64,000 nt of DNA from Enterobacter kobei (GTDB lineage Bacteria > Pseudomonadota > Gammaproteobacteria > Enterobacterales > Enterobacteriaceae). The position numbers and the translations under genes are program-made. The stretch is taken from contig NZ_CP017181.1 in the NCBI RefSeq assembly GCF_001729765.1, forward strand, positions 2,356,001 to 2,420,000. The letters run 5' to 3'. Shown here piece by piece: positions 1 through 9,139 of the stretch. The number at the start of each line of letters is the position of its first letter. The first letter of the stretch is position 1. The notes beneath the pieces were generated by a model, which saw nothing but the letters and a program-made list of their open reading frames with translations, was not told the origin of the DNA and did no database searches.

Positions 1-500
1 TCGTCGAGCGATCTTCTGAAATGCGCGGGATCGTGGCGATGATCGACAGCGTGGCGTTTCAGACCAATATTCTGGCGTTAAACGCCGCCATTGAAGCCGC
101 CCATGCCGGTAACCATGGACGCGGGTTTGCCGTTGTCGCCCGGGAAGTCGGCCTGCTTGCCAGAAAGAGTAGCCACTCAACGCAGACCATCCAGGAACTT
201 ATCAATCGCTCTTTGCAGGGCATTGAAGACGGATCCCGCGCGGTGAATTTGATGGAAGACAATTTGCAGCAGGTCACCGGTCTGGTCGGCAACTTAAGCA
301 GTTTGCTGAATGAAATCTCAACCGCTACGCTCAGCCAGGGAGAGAGTATTCACCAGATGACGCGTCAGCTTCAGGCGCTGAATCAGGTTTCACGCCAGAC
401 GGATCTGCTGGTTTCTGATGCCTCAGAGGCCTCTGAGCGACTGCAAAAGCAATCCGATCTTTTATTGCAGGCCGTTTCGCGTTTTCGTCTTAGCGCCTGA
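1..500 (+). CDS. Methyl-accepting chemotaxis protein, C-terminal part
   Basis: The gene enters from the left edge (in-frame codons run from base 3) and ends with TGA at 498-500. About 165 residues of the cytoplasmic signalling helix bundle remain. They include the highly conserved hairpin tip that contacts CheA and CheW ([15 protein letters not shown] near residue 20 of the fragment) and the following [11 protein letters not shown] segment. The protein ends FRLSA, without a Tar/Tsr-type NWETF tether for CheR/CheB. The sensory domain lies outside the window, so the ligand cannot be judged. The family is certain; the identity of the receptor is not. Confidence 0.93.
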   Translation, partial: VERSSEMRGIVAMIDSVAFQTNILALNAAIEAAHAGNHGRGFAVVAREVGLLARKSSHSTQTIQELINRSLQGIEDGSRAVNLMEDNLQQVTGLVGNLSSLLNEISTATLSQGESIHQMTRQLQALNQVSRQTDLLVSDASEASERLQKQSDLLLQAVSRFRLSA

Positions 501-562
501 CGCAATACATAAGCCTCTGTTATACTCGCAGCCCGTTTTAGCCTGAGGGCAAGGAGCAAAGA

Positions 563-1489
563 GTGGCTGCGGTCATCCATAATGAGATGCTGGACGAGAT
601 TCTGGCGCAGGTTCGTCCGTTATTGGGAAAGGGTAAGGTTGCCGACTATATTCCGGCTCTTGCCTCGGTCAGCGGGAATAAGCTGGGGATTGCGATCTGT
701 ACCATCGACGGACAGCGATACCAGGCAGGGGATGCCACTGAACGTTTTTCGATTCAGTCAATTTCGAAAGTGCTGAGCCTGGTTGCGGCGATGCGCCAGT
801 ACGAGGAAGACGAGATCTGGCAGCGTGTCGGTAAAGATCCGTCCGGCCAGCCTTTCAACTCACTGCTTCAGCTTGAAATCGAGCAGGGTAAACCGCGTAA
901 CCCTTTTATCAATGCCGGGGCGCTGGTGGTCTGCGATATGCTGCAAAGCCGTCTCAGCGCACCGCGTCAGCGAATGCTGGAGATTGTTCGTCAGCTCTCG
1001 GGCGTTGACGATCTTGCCTATGATTCGGTAGTGGCCCGCTCGGAGTTTGAGCACTCCGCCCGTAACGCGGCCATCGCCTGGCTGATGAAATCCTTCGGCA
1101 ACTTTCATAACGACGTGGCGACCGTACTGCAAAACTACTTCCACTACTGTGCGTTGAAAATGAGCTGCGTTGAGCTGGCCCAGACGTTCCTGTTTCTGGC
1201 GCACCAGGGGCACGCGCCGCATCTCGATCAGGACGTCGTTTCCCCACTGCAGGCGCGGCAGGTCAACGCCCTGATGGCGACCAGCGGCATGTATCAAAAC
1301 GCGGGCGAGTTTGCCTGGCGGGTTGGGCTTCCGGCCAAATCCGGCGTTGGCGGCGGAGTCGTGGCGATTGTGCCGCATGAAATGGCGATTGCCGTCTGGA
1401 GCCCGGAGCTGGATGAAACGGGAAATTCACTTGCCGGTGTGGCGGTGCTGGAGAAACTGACCCAACGTCTGGGACGTTCCGTATACTGA
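563..1489 (+). CDS. glsB: Glutaminase 2 (L-glutamine amidohydrolase)
   Basis: Hydrolyses L-glutamine to glutamate and ammonia in the cytoplasm. The 308 residues match E. coli GlsB (YneH) from end to end and in length. The fold is serine beta-lactamase-like, with catalytic S66-x-x-K69 in the segment FSIQSISK and the conserved [10 protein letters not shown] and [11 protein letters not shown] blocks. The start is GTG at 563, chosen because AAGGAG lies at 551-556 and the N-terminus then aligns with E. coli. Its stop overlaps the yneG start by one base (TGATG), so the two are translationally coupled. As in E. coli it is followed by yneG and dgcF. Confidence 0.96.
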   Translation: MAAVIHNEMLDEILAQVRPLLGKGKVADYIPALASVSGNKLGIAICTIDGQRYQAGDATERFSIQSISKVLSLVAAMRQYEEDEIWQRVGKDPSGQPFNSLLQLEIEQGKPRNPFINAGALVVCDMLQSRLSAPRQRMLEIVRQLSGVDDLAYDSVVARSEFEHSARNAAIAWLMKSFGNFHNDVATVLQNYFHYCALKMSCVELAQTFLFLAHQGHAPHLDQDVVSPLQARQVNALMATSGMYQNAGEFAWRVGLPAKSGVGGGVVAIVPHEMAIAVWSPELDETGNSLAGVAVLEKLTQRLGRSVY

Positions 1490-1851
1490 TGTCCGATCTG
1501 GATCCGCTTTTTTCCCGCCTGGCGCGATCGACGTTTCGCTCGCGCTTTCGTTTAGGCAATAAAGAACGGCAGTACTGCTGGGACAAAGGACCCGACACCA
1601 TTGACCAGCATGCTGCGGATTTCGTTAAAAAACGCCTTGCACCGGCGCAACCTGCCAACGACGGTAAACAGACGCCCATGCGCGGTCACCCGGTATTTAT
1701 CGCCCAGCATGCCACGGCGACCTGCTGCCGGGGCTGTCTGGCAAAATGGCATAATATTCCCCAGGGCGTGCAACTGACTGCGCAGCAACAACATTATATC
1801 GTCAGCGTGATCCACCACTGGCTGGTGATACAGATGAACAGCCAAATTTGA
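1489..1851 (+). CDS. yneG: DUF4186 family protein YneG
   Basis: A 120-residue protein that always follows glsB in enterobacteria. Its function is unknown. It carries a cysteine/histidine pattern: one Cys in KERQYCWDKG, then CCRGC after the HPVFIAQHATAT segment. This could bind a metal, though that is inference. It starts on the ATG that overlaps the glsB stop and is presumably made from the same transcript. The 107 bp after it, before dgcF, show no clear hairpin terminator. Confidence 0.9.
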   Translation: MSDLDPLFSRLARSTFRSRFRLGNKERQYCWDKGPDTIDQHAADFVKKRLAPAQPANDGKQTPMRGHPVFIAQHATATCCRGCLAKWHNIPQGVQLTAQQQHYIVSVIHHWLVIQMNSQI

Positions 1852-1958
1852 CGAGTTATGATCCTGTTGTAATTGTGTTATAGATGCAGGTTAAGTTAGT
1901 CCCGATCATGCTGACGACCGCAATATTTGCCATAAGCATTCATATGGAATGATATTTA

Positions 1959-3407
1959 ATGCGTTCTGCTCTCACCGCCTTCAGGTTGTTCCAACCCGAC
2001 ACGCCGCTGCGTAATGCCTCGGCGATATTTATTCTCACCACTCTCTTTTATTTTGTGGGCGCGGAATTGCGGCTGGTCGAGGCCTTATCCCTGTTCTGGC
2101 CGCTGAATGGCGTTATGGCAGGGATCTTTGCCCGTTATGTGTTTCTGCATCGCCTGCATTACTACGCGGTATGTTATGTCGCGATGCTGATGTACGACGC
2201 GGTGACGACTAACTGGGGAATGGCCTCGGTGGTCATAAACCTGTCTAATATGATCTTTATCGTCGTTGTCGCCGTGCTGGTTCAGCGTGACAGACGGTTG
2301 ATGAAGAAAACCCCCGATCCGCTCAACGCATTACGGCTGTTTAACTACTGCCTGATTGCTGCGCTGCTGTGTGCCTTGCTCGGTGCGTTCGGGTCCGTGG
2401 GGATAGACAGTCATACCTTCTGGCCGCTGTTTGCCGACTGGTTTAGCGAACAATTCTCCACTGGCGTACTCGTTGTGCCGTGCATACTTACCCTCGGTTT
2501 GCCGGTGCGGGAACTCAGGGTAAATCTGGAGAAACTGTTACCGATCGTCGCGCTGGTTGTTTCGGTGGCTGCCTCGGTGGTGATTGGCGGAGCGGGAAGC
2601 CTCGCATTTCCGCTGCCTGCGCTTATCTGGTGTGCGGTACGCTACTCGCTGCCTGCGACCTGCCTGCTGACGTTTATTACAGGGGCGATTGAAATCATTC
2701 TGGTCGCCAACTCCATCATAAATATCGCCGTGGCGACGCCGCTCTCGACCCCGATGATGTTTTCTGCGCGGCTGGGTATTGCCACGATGGCGATCTGCCC
2801 GGTGATGGTCTCCGTCAGCATGGCGGCGATTAATTCCCTGATCCGTCAGGTATCCCTGCGGGCGGATTATGACTTTCTGACCCACGTCTACTCGCGTTCC
2901 GGGCTTTACGAGGCGCTAAAACGCGAAGAAACGCACCGTCATCCACGTTTTCTGACCGTCATGCTGCTCGATATTGATTACTTCAAAAGCATCAATGATA
3001 ACTACGGTCATGAGTGCGGCGACCGCGTGCTGGCATCCTTTGCCCGCCAGGTTCAGCAGGTCGTTGGTGAAGACGGGATGGTGGCCCGCATGGGGGGAGA
3101 GGAGTTTGCTGTGGTCGTTAATTCGGGCGATGAACAACACGGCTATGCACTGGCGGAACGTATCAGGAGTACCGTGGCCAGCCATCCTTTCACCTGGCGT
3201 CAGCAGACGCTTTATCTGACGGTCAGTATTGGCCTTGGAAGCGGAAAGGCGGAGTCATGGCAGTTGACGGAGGTCTTCAACAAGCTGATGGCCGAGGCGG
3301 ACGATCATCTTTATCGTTCAAAAAAGGCGGGTCGAAATCGTACCAGCGCCCGGCTGGCGGATGAGCAACTTGCCGCCAGTGCCGGGAGTGAAACTGAGCT
3401 GCGTTAA
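1959..3407 (+). CDS. dgcF: Diguanylate cyclase with MASE1-type membrane domain
   Basis: Makes the second messenger c-di-GMP from two GTP at the inner membrane. Residues 1-300 form about eight hydrophobic helices of MASE1 type. Residues 310-470 are the GGDEF domain, with an intact signature GGEEF at 379-383. No RxxD product-inhibition motif stands five residues before it (the sequence there is GEDG), so feedback inhibition at the I-site is probably absent. It aligns with the C-terminal two thirds of E. coli DgcF (YneF), whose common annotation is shorter; here the full membrane part is open. A weak GGA lies ten bases before the ATG. Confidence 0.92.
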   Translation: MRSALTAFRLFQPDTPLRNASAIFILTTLFYFVGAELRLVEALSLFWPLNGVMAGIFARYVFLHRLHYYAVCYVAMLMYDAVTTNWGMASVVINLSNMIFIVVVAVLVQRDRRLMKKTPDPLNALRLFNYCLIAALLCALLGAFGSVGIDSHTFWPLFADWFSEQFSTGVLVVPCILTLGLPVRELRVNLEKLLPIVALVVSVAASVVIGGAGSLAFPLPALIWCAVRYSLPATCLLTFITGAIEIILVANSIINIAVATPLSTPMMFSARLGIATMAICPVMVSVSMAAINSLIRQVSLRADYDFLTHVYSRSGLYEALKREETHRHPRFLTVMLLDIDYFKSINDNYGHECGDRVLASFARQVQQVVGEDGMVARMGGEEFAVVVNSGDEQHGYALAERIRSTVASHPFTWRQQTLYLTVSIGLGSGKAESWQLTEVFNKLMAEADDHLYRSKKAGRNRTSARLADEQLAASAGSETELR

Positions 3408-3518
3408 TCGTTATAAGGCATTGACGTGAATTAGATAGCGGCTTAACAGGATATTCGCACACTGACAATGTCTCTGTTTAAGCTACGCTTTGAGTGACGC
3501 TTTACGTCAGGAGACATT

Positions 3519-4484
3519 ATGAAAGCACCTGCAACACCTGAAAATGAAACAGACCGACTTCACTCGCTGCGCGAATCGGGTCTGCTTGAGATCGACAGTT
3601 CCCCGGCGTTTGACCGCTTAACGCGCCTGGCGAAACGCTTTTTCCAGGTGCCACTGGCGATGGTCAATCTTATTGATGAGCACTCGCTGATCGTGAAATC
3701 GGCGGATGGACAGGCACCCGGTTCCGTTCCGCGTAACATATCTTTCTGTGGCCATACGATCCTCGCTGAAGCTCCGCTGGTGGTAGGGGATATGCGTCAG
3801 GATGACCGGTTCGCGGATAACCCGCTGGTGGCCGGTGAGCCCGGCGTGCGTTTTTACGCGGGCTTCCCGCTGCGCTTACGAGACGGCGCAAGCGTTGGCT
3901 CGCTTTGCCTGATTGATTACGCTCCTCGCGAGTTTTCAGCGGCCGATCTCGCCGTACTGGGTGACCTGGGCGCGCTGGCTGAGGATGAGTTTGCCGCCAT
4001 CAGCGCGGCGACCACGGATGAGTTAACCGGGTTATTCAACCGACGCGGCTTTAATCAGCTTGTGCGGTTCACGCTTTCCATTGCCCGACGCCGTGCTGAG
4101 CCGTTGACGCTCGGATGGCTGGATCTGGATCGGTTCAAGGAGATTAACGATCGTTACGGGCATGAGGAGGGGGATAAGGCGCTTAAAGTCATGGCGCAAC
4201 TGATGCGTACCTCTTTCCGTGAAGCGGATCTGCTGGTTCGTTTCGGTGGCGATGAGTTTGCGGTGCTGTTTGCCGACACGGATGAGCAGGGGGCGTGGAT
4301 TGCCATGCAGTATCTCGCCGAGCAGGTCGAAAACTACAATGCGCGCAAGTTACACCCATGGCCGCTGAAGTTCTCCTGGGGGCTGAGTGAATTTGATCAC
4401 AACAGTAACGACCTGCAAAAGTGGCTCAACGATGCCGATGCAAAAATGTATGCCATGAAGCAGCAGCGGCAGCGCGGGCGGTGA
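3519..4484 (+). CDS. Diguanylate cyclase with N-terminal GAF domain
   Basis: A soluble 321-residue c-di-GMP synthase. Residues 20-160 form a GAF domain of the type often found alone in front of GGDEF (LRESGLLEIDSS, NISFCGHTI, FYAGFPL are typical). Residues 165-320 are the GGDEF domain, with GGDEF at 243-247. An RxxD inhibitory site (R234-EA-D237) sits at the canonical five-residue spacing, so product inhibition is expected. The ATG is preceded by GGAG. Its presence next to dgcF gives two cyclases in tandem with different input domains and different feedback control. The GAF ligand is unknown. Confidence 0.92.
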   Translation: MKAPATPENETDRLHSLRESGLLEIDSSPAFDRLTRLAKRFFQVPLAMVNLIDEHSLIVKSADGQAPGSVPRNISFCGHTILAEAPLVVGDMRQDDRFADNPLVAGEPGVRFYAGFPLRLRDGASVGSLCLIDYAPREFSAADLAVLGDLGALAEDEFAAISAATTDELTGLFNRRGFNQLVRFTLSIARRRAEPLTLGWLDLDRFKEINDRYGHEEGDKALKVMAQLMRTSFREADLLVRFGGDEFAVLFADTDEQGAWIAMQYLAEQVENYNARKLHPWPLKFSWGLSEFDHNSNDLQKWLNDADAKMYAMKQQRQRGR

Positions 4485-4566
4485 TATAACAAAAGCGTAT
4501 GACTGACCCGATTGCGTTAAGAAAATGTTAAATGCAAAGTGTGGGTATTCAACGTAAGGACAAACA

Positions 4567-5094
4567 ATGAATACCTCACTGCATATCCAAAACTTCACCC
4601 GTGACGACATTCTCACTCATCTTGATGCGCTGGCCGGGATCCTCGAAAACTGCGTGAGCGGCGGCGCATCCGTCAGCTTCATGTTGCCGTTTAGCCTCGA
4701 GAAGGCCCGTTCATTCTGGCTCGGTATTGCTGAAAGCGTAGGGCGCCATGAGCGCGTTGTACTTGCCAGCGTTGATCCCCAGCTGGGGGTTATCGGAACG
4801 GTGCAACTGATTACCGACCAGCCAGAGAATCAACCTCATCGTGCCGATGTGGCAAAACTTCTGGTACATGAAAAAGCGCGTCGCAAAGGGGCCGCGATGG
4901 CGCTGATGGAAGCGCTTGAGGCTGAAGCCCGCGCCAGAAATATTTCGGTTCTGGTACTCGATACCTCCACCGGCAGCGGCGCTGAGACGTTTTATCAGCG
5001 TGCCGGCTGGCAAAAGGTCGGTGAGATCCCGCGCTACGCCCTGATGCCGGACGGTGCCATGACGGCGACGTCCGTGTTCTACAAATTCTTATAA
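4567..5094 (+). CDS. GNAT family N-acetyltransferase
   Basis: A 175-residue acetyl-CoA-dependent N-acetyltransferase. The acetyl-CoA binding segment is VAKLLVHEKARRKGAA (R-K-G-A loop), followed by the helix MALMEALEAEARA and the beta-5 region SVLVLDTSTGSGAETFYQRAGW. The YQRAGW end is typical of single-domain GNATs. The substrate cannot be read from sequence. It is a stand-alone gene between a diguanylate cyclase and uxaB, with AAGGA six bases before the ATG. Confidence 0.88.
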   Translation: MNTSLHIQNFTRDDILTHLDALAGILENCVSGGASVSFMLPFSLEKARSFWLGIAESVGRHERVVLASVDPQLGVIGTVQLITDQPENQPHRADVAKLLVHEKARRKGAAMALMEALEAEARARNISVLVLDTSTGSGAETFYQRAGWQKVGEIPRYALMPDGAMTATSVFYKFL

Positions 5095-5152
5095 TTTTCG
5101 TCACAACCACGCCGTGAATTGATCGAAACAGGGTTCCTGGTCGGAAAGTTTT

Positions 5153-5177
5153 GATAAGTTATCGTACCAATCTTATC
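5153..5177. promoter_or_regulatory. Candidate ExuR/UxuR operator before uxaB
   Basis: An imperfect palindrome with six-base arms GATAAG and CTTATC encloses TACCAAT, one half of the TTGGTA/TACCAA core used by the hexuronate repressors ExuR and UxuR. The other half (TTATCG) is degenerate. It ends 33 bases before the uxaB GTG. The call rests on position and one good half-site. Confidence 0.45.
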
Positions 5178-5210
5178 AGGCTGTATGACTAATCATAAAA
5201 GGAACCCATT

Positions 5211-6662
5211 GTGAACACGCTTAACCGTCGTGATTTTCCCGGTGCTCAATACCCTGAACGCATCATCCAGTTTGGTGAAGGCAACTTCCTGCGTGCGTTT
5301 GTCGACTGGCAAATTGACCTGCTAAATGAACATACCGATCTCAATGCCGGTGTGGTTATCGTTCGCCCCATTCAGAGTGCTTTCCCGCCCTCGCTGAGCA
5401 CCCAGGATGGCCTCTATACCACCATCATTCGCGGCCTGAATGAGCAGGGCGAAACGGTAAGTGAGAGCCGTCTTATCCGCTCGGTTAACCGGGAGATCGA
5501 CGTCTACAGCCAGTATGATGCGTTCCTGAAACTGGCCCACAACCCCGATATGCGTTTTGTCTTCTCGAACACCACCGAGGCCGGGATCGGCTATCACGCG
5601 GGTGACAAATTCGACGATGCGCCTGCCGTGAGCTATCCGGCGAAACTGACGCGCCTGCTGTTTGAGCGCTTCAGCCACTTCAATGGTGCGACCGATAAGG
5701 GCTGGATCATCATTCCGTGTGAGCTGATAGACTACAACGGAGACGCCTTGCGTGAACTGGTCTTGCGTTATGCGCAGGAGTGGGCGCTGCCTGCCGCTTT
5801 CATCCAGTGGCTAAATGAAGCAAACCATTTCTGCTCAACGCTGGTTGACCGTATCGTGACCGGTTACCCGCGCGATGAAGCGGCCGCGCTGGAAGCTGAG
5901 CTGGGATATCACGATGCGTTCCTGGATACCGCAGAACACTTCTACCTATTTGTTATTCAGGGGCCTGCATTCCTTGCCCGAGAACTGCGTCTGGATAAGT
6001 ATCCGCTTAATGTGCTGATTGTGGATGACATCAAACCCTATAAAGAACGTAAAGTCGCCATCCTGAATGGTGCGCATACGGCACTGGTGCCGGTAGCGCT
6101 CCTGGCGGGGCTGGATACGGTCGGTGAGGCGATGAATGATGCCGATATCTGTGCCTTCGTCGAAAAAGCGATTTATCAGGAAATTATTCCGGTCCTCGAT
6201 CTGCCACGTGATGAACTGGAATCGTTCGCCAGCGCGGTAACAGGGCGTTTTCGGAACCCTTACATCAGACACCAGTTGCTCTCGATTGCGCTCAACGGCA
6301 TGACTAAATACCGCACCCGCATTCTGCCGCAATTGCTGGCCGGGCAGAAGGTCAGGGGGCAGTTACCATCCCGTCTGACGTTTGCGTTAGCGGCCCTGAT
6401 TGCGTTTTATCGCGCGGAGCGTAACGGGGAGGGCTATCCGGTACAGGATGATGCGTACTGGCTGGAATGCTATCAGCAGTTATGGGCGCGGCACCGCGAT
6501 AATCAGATAAGTACCCGTGAACTGGTGCAGGCTGTGTTGAGCGAGAGAGAGCACTGGGAGCTGGACCTGACGCAGGTGAACGGCCTGGTGGACCAGGTGA
6601 CGCTGGATCTTGATGCCATTCTGCTGAAGGGAATGCGCGCAGCGGTGAAACCACTTTGCTAA
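5211..6662 (+). CDS. uxaB: Tagaturonate reductase (altronate oxidoreductase)
   Basis: Reduces D-tagaturonate to D-altronate with NADH in the galacturonate branch of hexuronate catabolism. The 483 residues match E. coli UxaB almost throughout, including the mannitol-dehydrogenase-family blocks [29 protein letters not shown] and [19 protein letters not shown]. The GTG start has AAAGGAA upstream and a candidate ExuR site further up. It stands alone here, as in E. coli; uxaC and uxaA are elsewhere. A terminator hairpin follows within ten bases. Confidence 0.97.
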   Translation: MNTLNRRDFPGAQYPERIIQFGEGNFLRAFVDWQIDLLNEHTDLNAGVVIVRPIQSAFPPSLSTQDGLYTTIIRGLNEQGETVSESRLIRSVNREIDVYSQYDAFLKLAHNPDMRFVFSNTTEAGIGYHAGDKFDDAPAVSYPAKLTRLLFERFSHFNGATDKGWIIIPCELIDYNGDALRELVLRYAQEWALPAAFIQWLNEANHFCSTLVDRIVTGYPRDEAAALEAELGYHDAFLDTAEHFYLFVIQGPAFLARELRLDKYPLNVLIVDDIKPYKERKVAILNGAHTALVPVALLAGLDTVGEAMNDADICAFVEKAIYQEIIPVLDLPRDELESFASAVTGRFRNPYIRHQLLSIALNGMTKYRTRILPQLLAGQKVRGQLPSRLTFALAALIAFYRAERNGEGYPVQDDAYWLECYQQLWARHRDNQISTRELVQAVLSEREHWELDLTQVNGLVDQVTLDLDAILLKGMRAAVKPLC

Positions 6663-6670
6663 TCACGTCA

Positions 6671-6686
6671 CCCGGCTGCGGCCGGG
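6671..6686 (+). terminator. Hairpin terminator after uxaB
   Basis: CCCGGC / GCCGGG stem of six GC pairs with loop TGCG, followed by a short TTTA. It starts nine bases after the uxaB stop. Confidence 0.65.
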
Positions 6687-6703
6687 TTTAAATAGAATCT
6701 ATT

Positions 6704-6719
6704 TTAGTTACAACATACT
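6704..6719 (-). other. Replication-termination (Ter, Tus-binding) site
   Basis: On the minus strand this reads AGTATGTTGTAACTAA, the complete core of an E. coli Ter site (as in TerB). It lies between uxaB and yneE; from memory, E. coli TerC is in the same place. The AGTATG end, which forms the fork-blocking face with Tus, points right. Forks that come from the right after passing dif at 20.2 kb would be arrested, while forks from the left pass. That is the orientation a terminus trap requires. Confidence 0.85.
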
Positions 6720-6863
6720 ATTGACTCCGTTTTTAAAAAAGAGAATCAGCACCGTGCATGTTTCGCTTTGTAGATGGGAAAATGCAATGTCCCGTTAACA
6801 TGCTTGCAACCGTGAGGGGGATCACGTTTAATAGCCACGCTCTTTTCTTGCCTGAAACTCACT

Positions 6864-7778
6864 ATGATTGTTCGTCCTAAACAGCACTGGCTACAACTGA
6901 TTTTTGTCTGGCACGGTTCGGTACTTCCCAAAATCTATACCCGACTGCTGCTCAACTTCCTGCTTTCTATCGCCGTGATCCTGATGCTGCCGTGGTACAC
7001 CTCGCTGGGCATCAAATTTACCGTCGCGCCCTTCAGCATTCTCGGCGTGGCGATTGCTATCTTTCTGGGTTTCAGAAACAACGCCTGTTATTCACGTTAC
7101 GTCGAGGCTCGACTGCTCTGGGGGCAGTTGATGATAGCGGCACGCTCGCTGTTTCGCGAGGTAAAAAACACCTTGCCTGACGATAAATATTTGGGTGAGT
7201 TTGTCCGCCTGCAGATTGCCTTTGCCAACTGCCTGCGTATGACCTTGCGCCGGGAACTGAACGCTGAAGAACTCGCTCGTTATCTTGCTGCGGATGATTT
7301 ACGGCACGTGATGGCTGCCAACTCGCCGGCCAACCGTATTCTACTGATCATGGGGGAGTGGCTTGCCGTGCGGCGGCGTAACGGTCAGCTTTCGGACATT
7401 CTTTTCCATAGCCTGAACAACCGCTTGAACGACATGTCCATCGTCCTTTCCGGCTGCGAGCGTATCGCGACGACGCCAGTGCCGTTTGCCTATACGCTGA
7501 TTTTGCACCGCACGGTGTATCTGTTCTGCATCATGCTGCCGTTCGCGCTGGTTGTGGACCTGCATTACATGACACCGTTTGTCTCCGCGCTGATCTCTTA
7601 CACCTTTATCTCGCTGGATACCCTGGCAGAAGAGCTGGAAGATCCATTTGGTACGGAAGATAACGACCTGCCGCTGGACGCCATCTGCAATAATATGGAA
7701 CGCGATCTGCTGCAGATGAACGATGAAGAGAACATTCCGGAAAGGCTGATGCCAGATAAGCATTATCAGCTGACCTGA
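6864..7778 (+). CDS. yneE: Bestrophin-like inner-membrane channel YneE
   Basis: A 304-residue member of the bestrophin/RFP-TM family of pentameric anion channels. It shows the usual four membrane segments: two near residues 25-75, two near 210-255. It also has the family-diagnostic motif IFLGFRNNACYSRYVEARLLWG after helix 2 and EDPFGTEDNDLPLD near the C-terminus. Length and sequence match E. coli YneE, and the gene keeps its place next to uxaB. The physiological ion is not known for this orthologue. It converges on the next gene with a 13-base overlap of the 3' ends. Confidence 0.93.
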   Translation: MIVRPKQHWLQLIFVWHGSVLPKIYTRLLLNFLLSIAVILMLPWYTSLGIKFTVAPFSILGVAIAIFLGFRNNACYSRYVEARLLWGQLMIAARSLFREVKNTLPDDKYLGEFVRLQIAFANCLRMTLRRELNAEELARYLAADDLRHVMAANSPANRILLIMGEWLAVRRRNGQLSDILFHSLNNRLNDMSIVLSGCERIATTPVPFAYTLILHRTVYLFCIMLPFALVVDLHYMTPFVSALISYTFISLDTLAEELEDPFGTEDNDLPLDAICNNMERDLLQMNDEENIPERLMPDKHYQLT

Positions 7779-8314
7779 CGGGCGTTCCACTCGTCGCGGG
7801 TGATCTCCCACAGTTCGGAGTCAAGCATACCGCTGACGTAGGCTTTCTTTTCCGTTCTGACAAGCCGCATGCCGCTGCTGTCTGAAATACGACGTGAGCG
7901 GCTGTTGGCGGCGGCCTTCGGCGCACGCAACACCGCTTTGTTCAGCGTATTGAACCAGTAATCCGTCGCCGCAATGCTCGCCTCCCGCATATAGCCTTTA
8001 CCCTGAAACTCCGGTGCAAGCCAGAATCCGCGGTTGTTATCTTCAATATCGTACAGGCAGATAATACCCATGAGTTCATCCGGTACTTCGCGACGCCGGA
8101 TGCTCCAGAACCAGGCAATCCCTTTTGCCATATCGGGCAGCGCCACGTTGTTAACATAATTTTCCGCACCGTTATCCGGGTAAGGCCAGGGCACCGAAGA
8201 GACCATATAACGCACGATCTCCCAGCGCGGATAGAGCTTCTGTATCTGGACAGCATCTTCGGCAACCAGCGGTTTTAACAGTAAGCGTTCAGTCGTGAGC
8301 GTAGGTATTGTCAT
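7766..8314 (-). CDS. GNAT acetyltransferase, RimJ/RimL-like
   Basis: A 182-residue GNAT of the Acetyltransf_3 class. It opens with the standard TERLLLKPLVAEDA. The catalytic region is RGFWLAPEFQGKGYMREA (Q-G-K-G-Y acetyl-CoA loop), followed by YWFNTLN. Relatives acetylate ribosomal-protein N-termini or small molecules; the substrate cannot be told here. Its 3' end overlaps yneE tail to tail, so neither has a terminator of its own. A REP pair lies upstream. Confidence 0.88.
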   Translation of the reverse strand: MTIPTLTTERLLLKPLVAEDAVQIQKLYPRWEIVRYMVSSVPWPYPDNGAENYVNNVALPDMAKGIAWFWSIRRREVPDELMGIICLYDIEDNNRGFWLAPEFQGKGYMREASIAATDYWFNTLNKAVLRAPKAAANSRSRRISDSSGMRLVRTEKKAYVSGMLDSELWEITRDEWNARQVS

Positions 8315-8364
8315 CCGCGGATCTCCGTATTTAAGCGTTATGTTTTTGTTTGGGTTCTGTTATC

Positions 8365-8462
8365 TTGCCGGGTGGCGCTGCGCTTACCCGGCCTACATTT
8401 TCCTAAATATCAATAAATTGCACATTTCATTGTAGGCCCTGCAAGCGTAGCGCCGCTGGGCG
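8365..8462. repeat. REP/BIME element (two inverted REP units)
   Basis: Unit 1 at 8365-8397 (GCCGGGTGGCGCTGCGC then TTACCCGGCCTACA) and unit 2 at about 8430-8462 in inverted orientation (TGTAGGCCCTGCAAGCG then TAGCGCCGCTGGGC), separated by an AT-rich spacer. These are the usual enterobacterial REP palindromes between genes. The same unit recurs at 29.96 kb and 50.8 kb. Confidence 0.88.
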
Positions 8463-8552
8463 AAACACACAAAACGCACAGGCGTATTTTTCTGGGCTTA
8501 TCCAATATTACACTGCTTAGAAATGATGATTAATTTATATTGCGAGGAACAC

Positions 8553-8993
8553 ATGTCAGTTACGGTAAGACCGCTACGCGAAGATGATTATTCTCAATGG
8601 CGACCGCTGTGGGATGGCTATACCCATTTCTATGAGTGCTATCTAGAGGAATCCGTTACCGCATCAACCTGGGAGAGGGCGCTCTCAGCGCAATCGTCGA
8701 TGTTCTGCCGCGTGGTAGAGAAGGACGAAAAAGTGATCGGTTTCGCAATGTGTATTCTGCACGAAGGAACCTGGTCAACAGCGCCCATTTGCTACCTGGA
8801 AGATCTGTTTGTTGATGCTGCTGAACGCGGCGCGGGGGCGGGCAAAGCGCTTATAGATGCCCTGATTGCAGAAGGTAAGCGTGAAGGGTGGTCAAAACTG
8901 TACTGGGTCACCCGGGAGAATAACCCGGCGCGTAAACTCTACGATCAATACGGTGAGGCCGACGATTACGTTCGCTATCGCCTTTCCCTTTAA
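8553..8993 (+). CDS. GNAT family N-acetyltransferase
   Basis: A 146-residue GNAT with a diamine-acetyltransferase-like layout: VRPLREDDYSQWRPLWDGYTHFY at the start, CYLEDLFVDAAERGAGAGKAL as strand 4 plus acetyl-CoA loop, and YWVTRENNPARKLYDQYGE at the end. The substrate is unknown. An upstream in-frame ATG exists at 8523, but the one at 8553 is preferred: GCGAGGAA lies six bases before it and the protein then begins MSVTVRPL, as relatives do. It stands alone, and the operator/hairpin of the next gene begins ten bases after its stop. Confidence 0.88.
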   Translation: MSVTVRPLREDDYSQWRPLWDGYTHFYECYLEESVTASTWERALSAQSSMFCRVVEKDEKVIGFAMCILHEGTWSTAPICYLEDLFVDAAERGAGAGKALIDALIAEGKREGWSKLYWVTRENNPARKLYDQYGEADDYVRYRLSL

Positions 8994-9002
8994 GGCTAAA
9001 AC

Positions 9003-9088
9003 GCCTGTGTTTGTATCACACTGTATCTGTTTTCCTGATACATACACAGGCTTGCAATAAACCCGCTTTCGCACATATCCGCTATACA
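9003..9088 (+). promoter_or_regulatory. Operator/promoter module A (upstream of the exported hydrolase)
   Basis: Two TGTATC half-sites ten bases apart (9012, 9022) lie in a larger inverted repeat: arms 9003-9018 and 9036-9051, 15 of 16 matching. Further down come AAACCCGC (9059-9066) and CACATATCC (9072-9080). The same elements, with CACATATCC again exactly 50 bases after the second TGTATC, recur before dipZ at 12.22-12.29 kb. Tandem half-sites at one helical turn are typical of OmpR-family regulators, and such a gene lies in this operon. Confidence 0.65.
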
Positions 9089-9139
9089 TTGAGGTGTTGT
9101 TATATCCCCGTGAATTGAACTCAATCGGAGACACCAAAT

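Noticed and set aside
860..1378. 172-codon minus-strand open frame opposite glsB
   Set aside because: Antisense shadow within a complete glsB.
1865..1872. TGTTGTAA, a partial Ter-site core
   Set aside because: The preceding AGTA and following CTAA are missing and the orientation would block forks before they reach dif.
3495..3509. TGACG-CTTTA-CGTCA inverted repeat touching the ribosome-binding site of the GAF-GGDEF gene
   Set aside because: Five pairs only; too short to claim an RNA switch without covariation.
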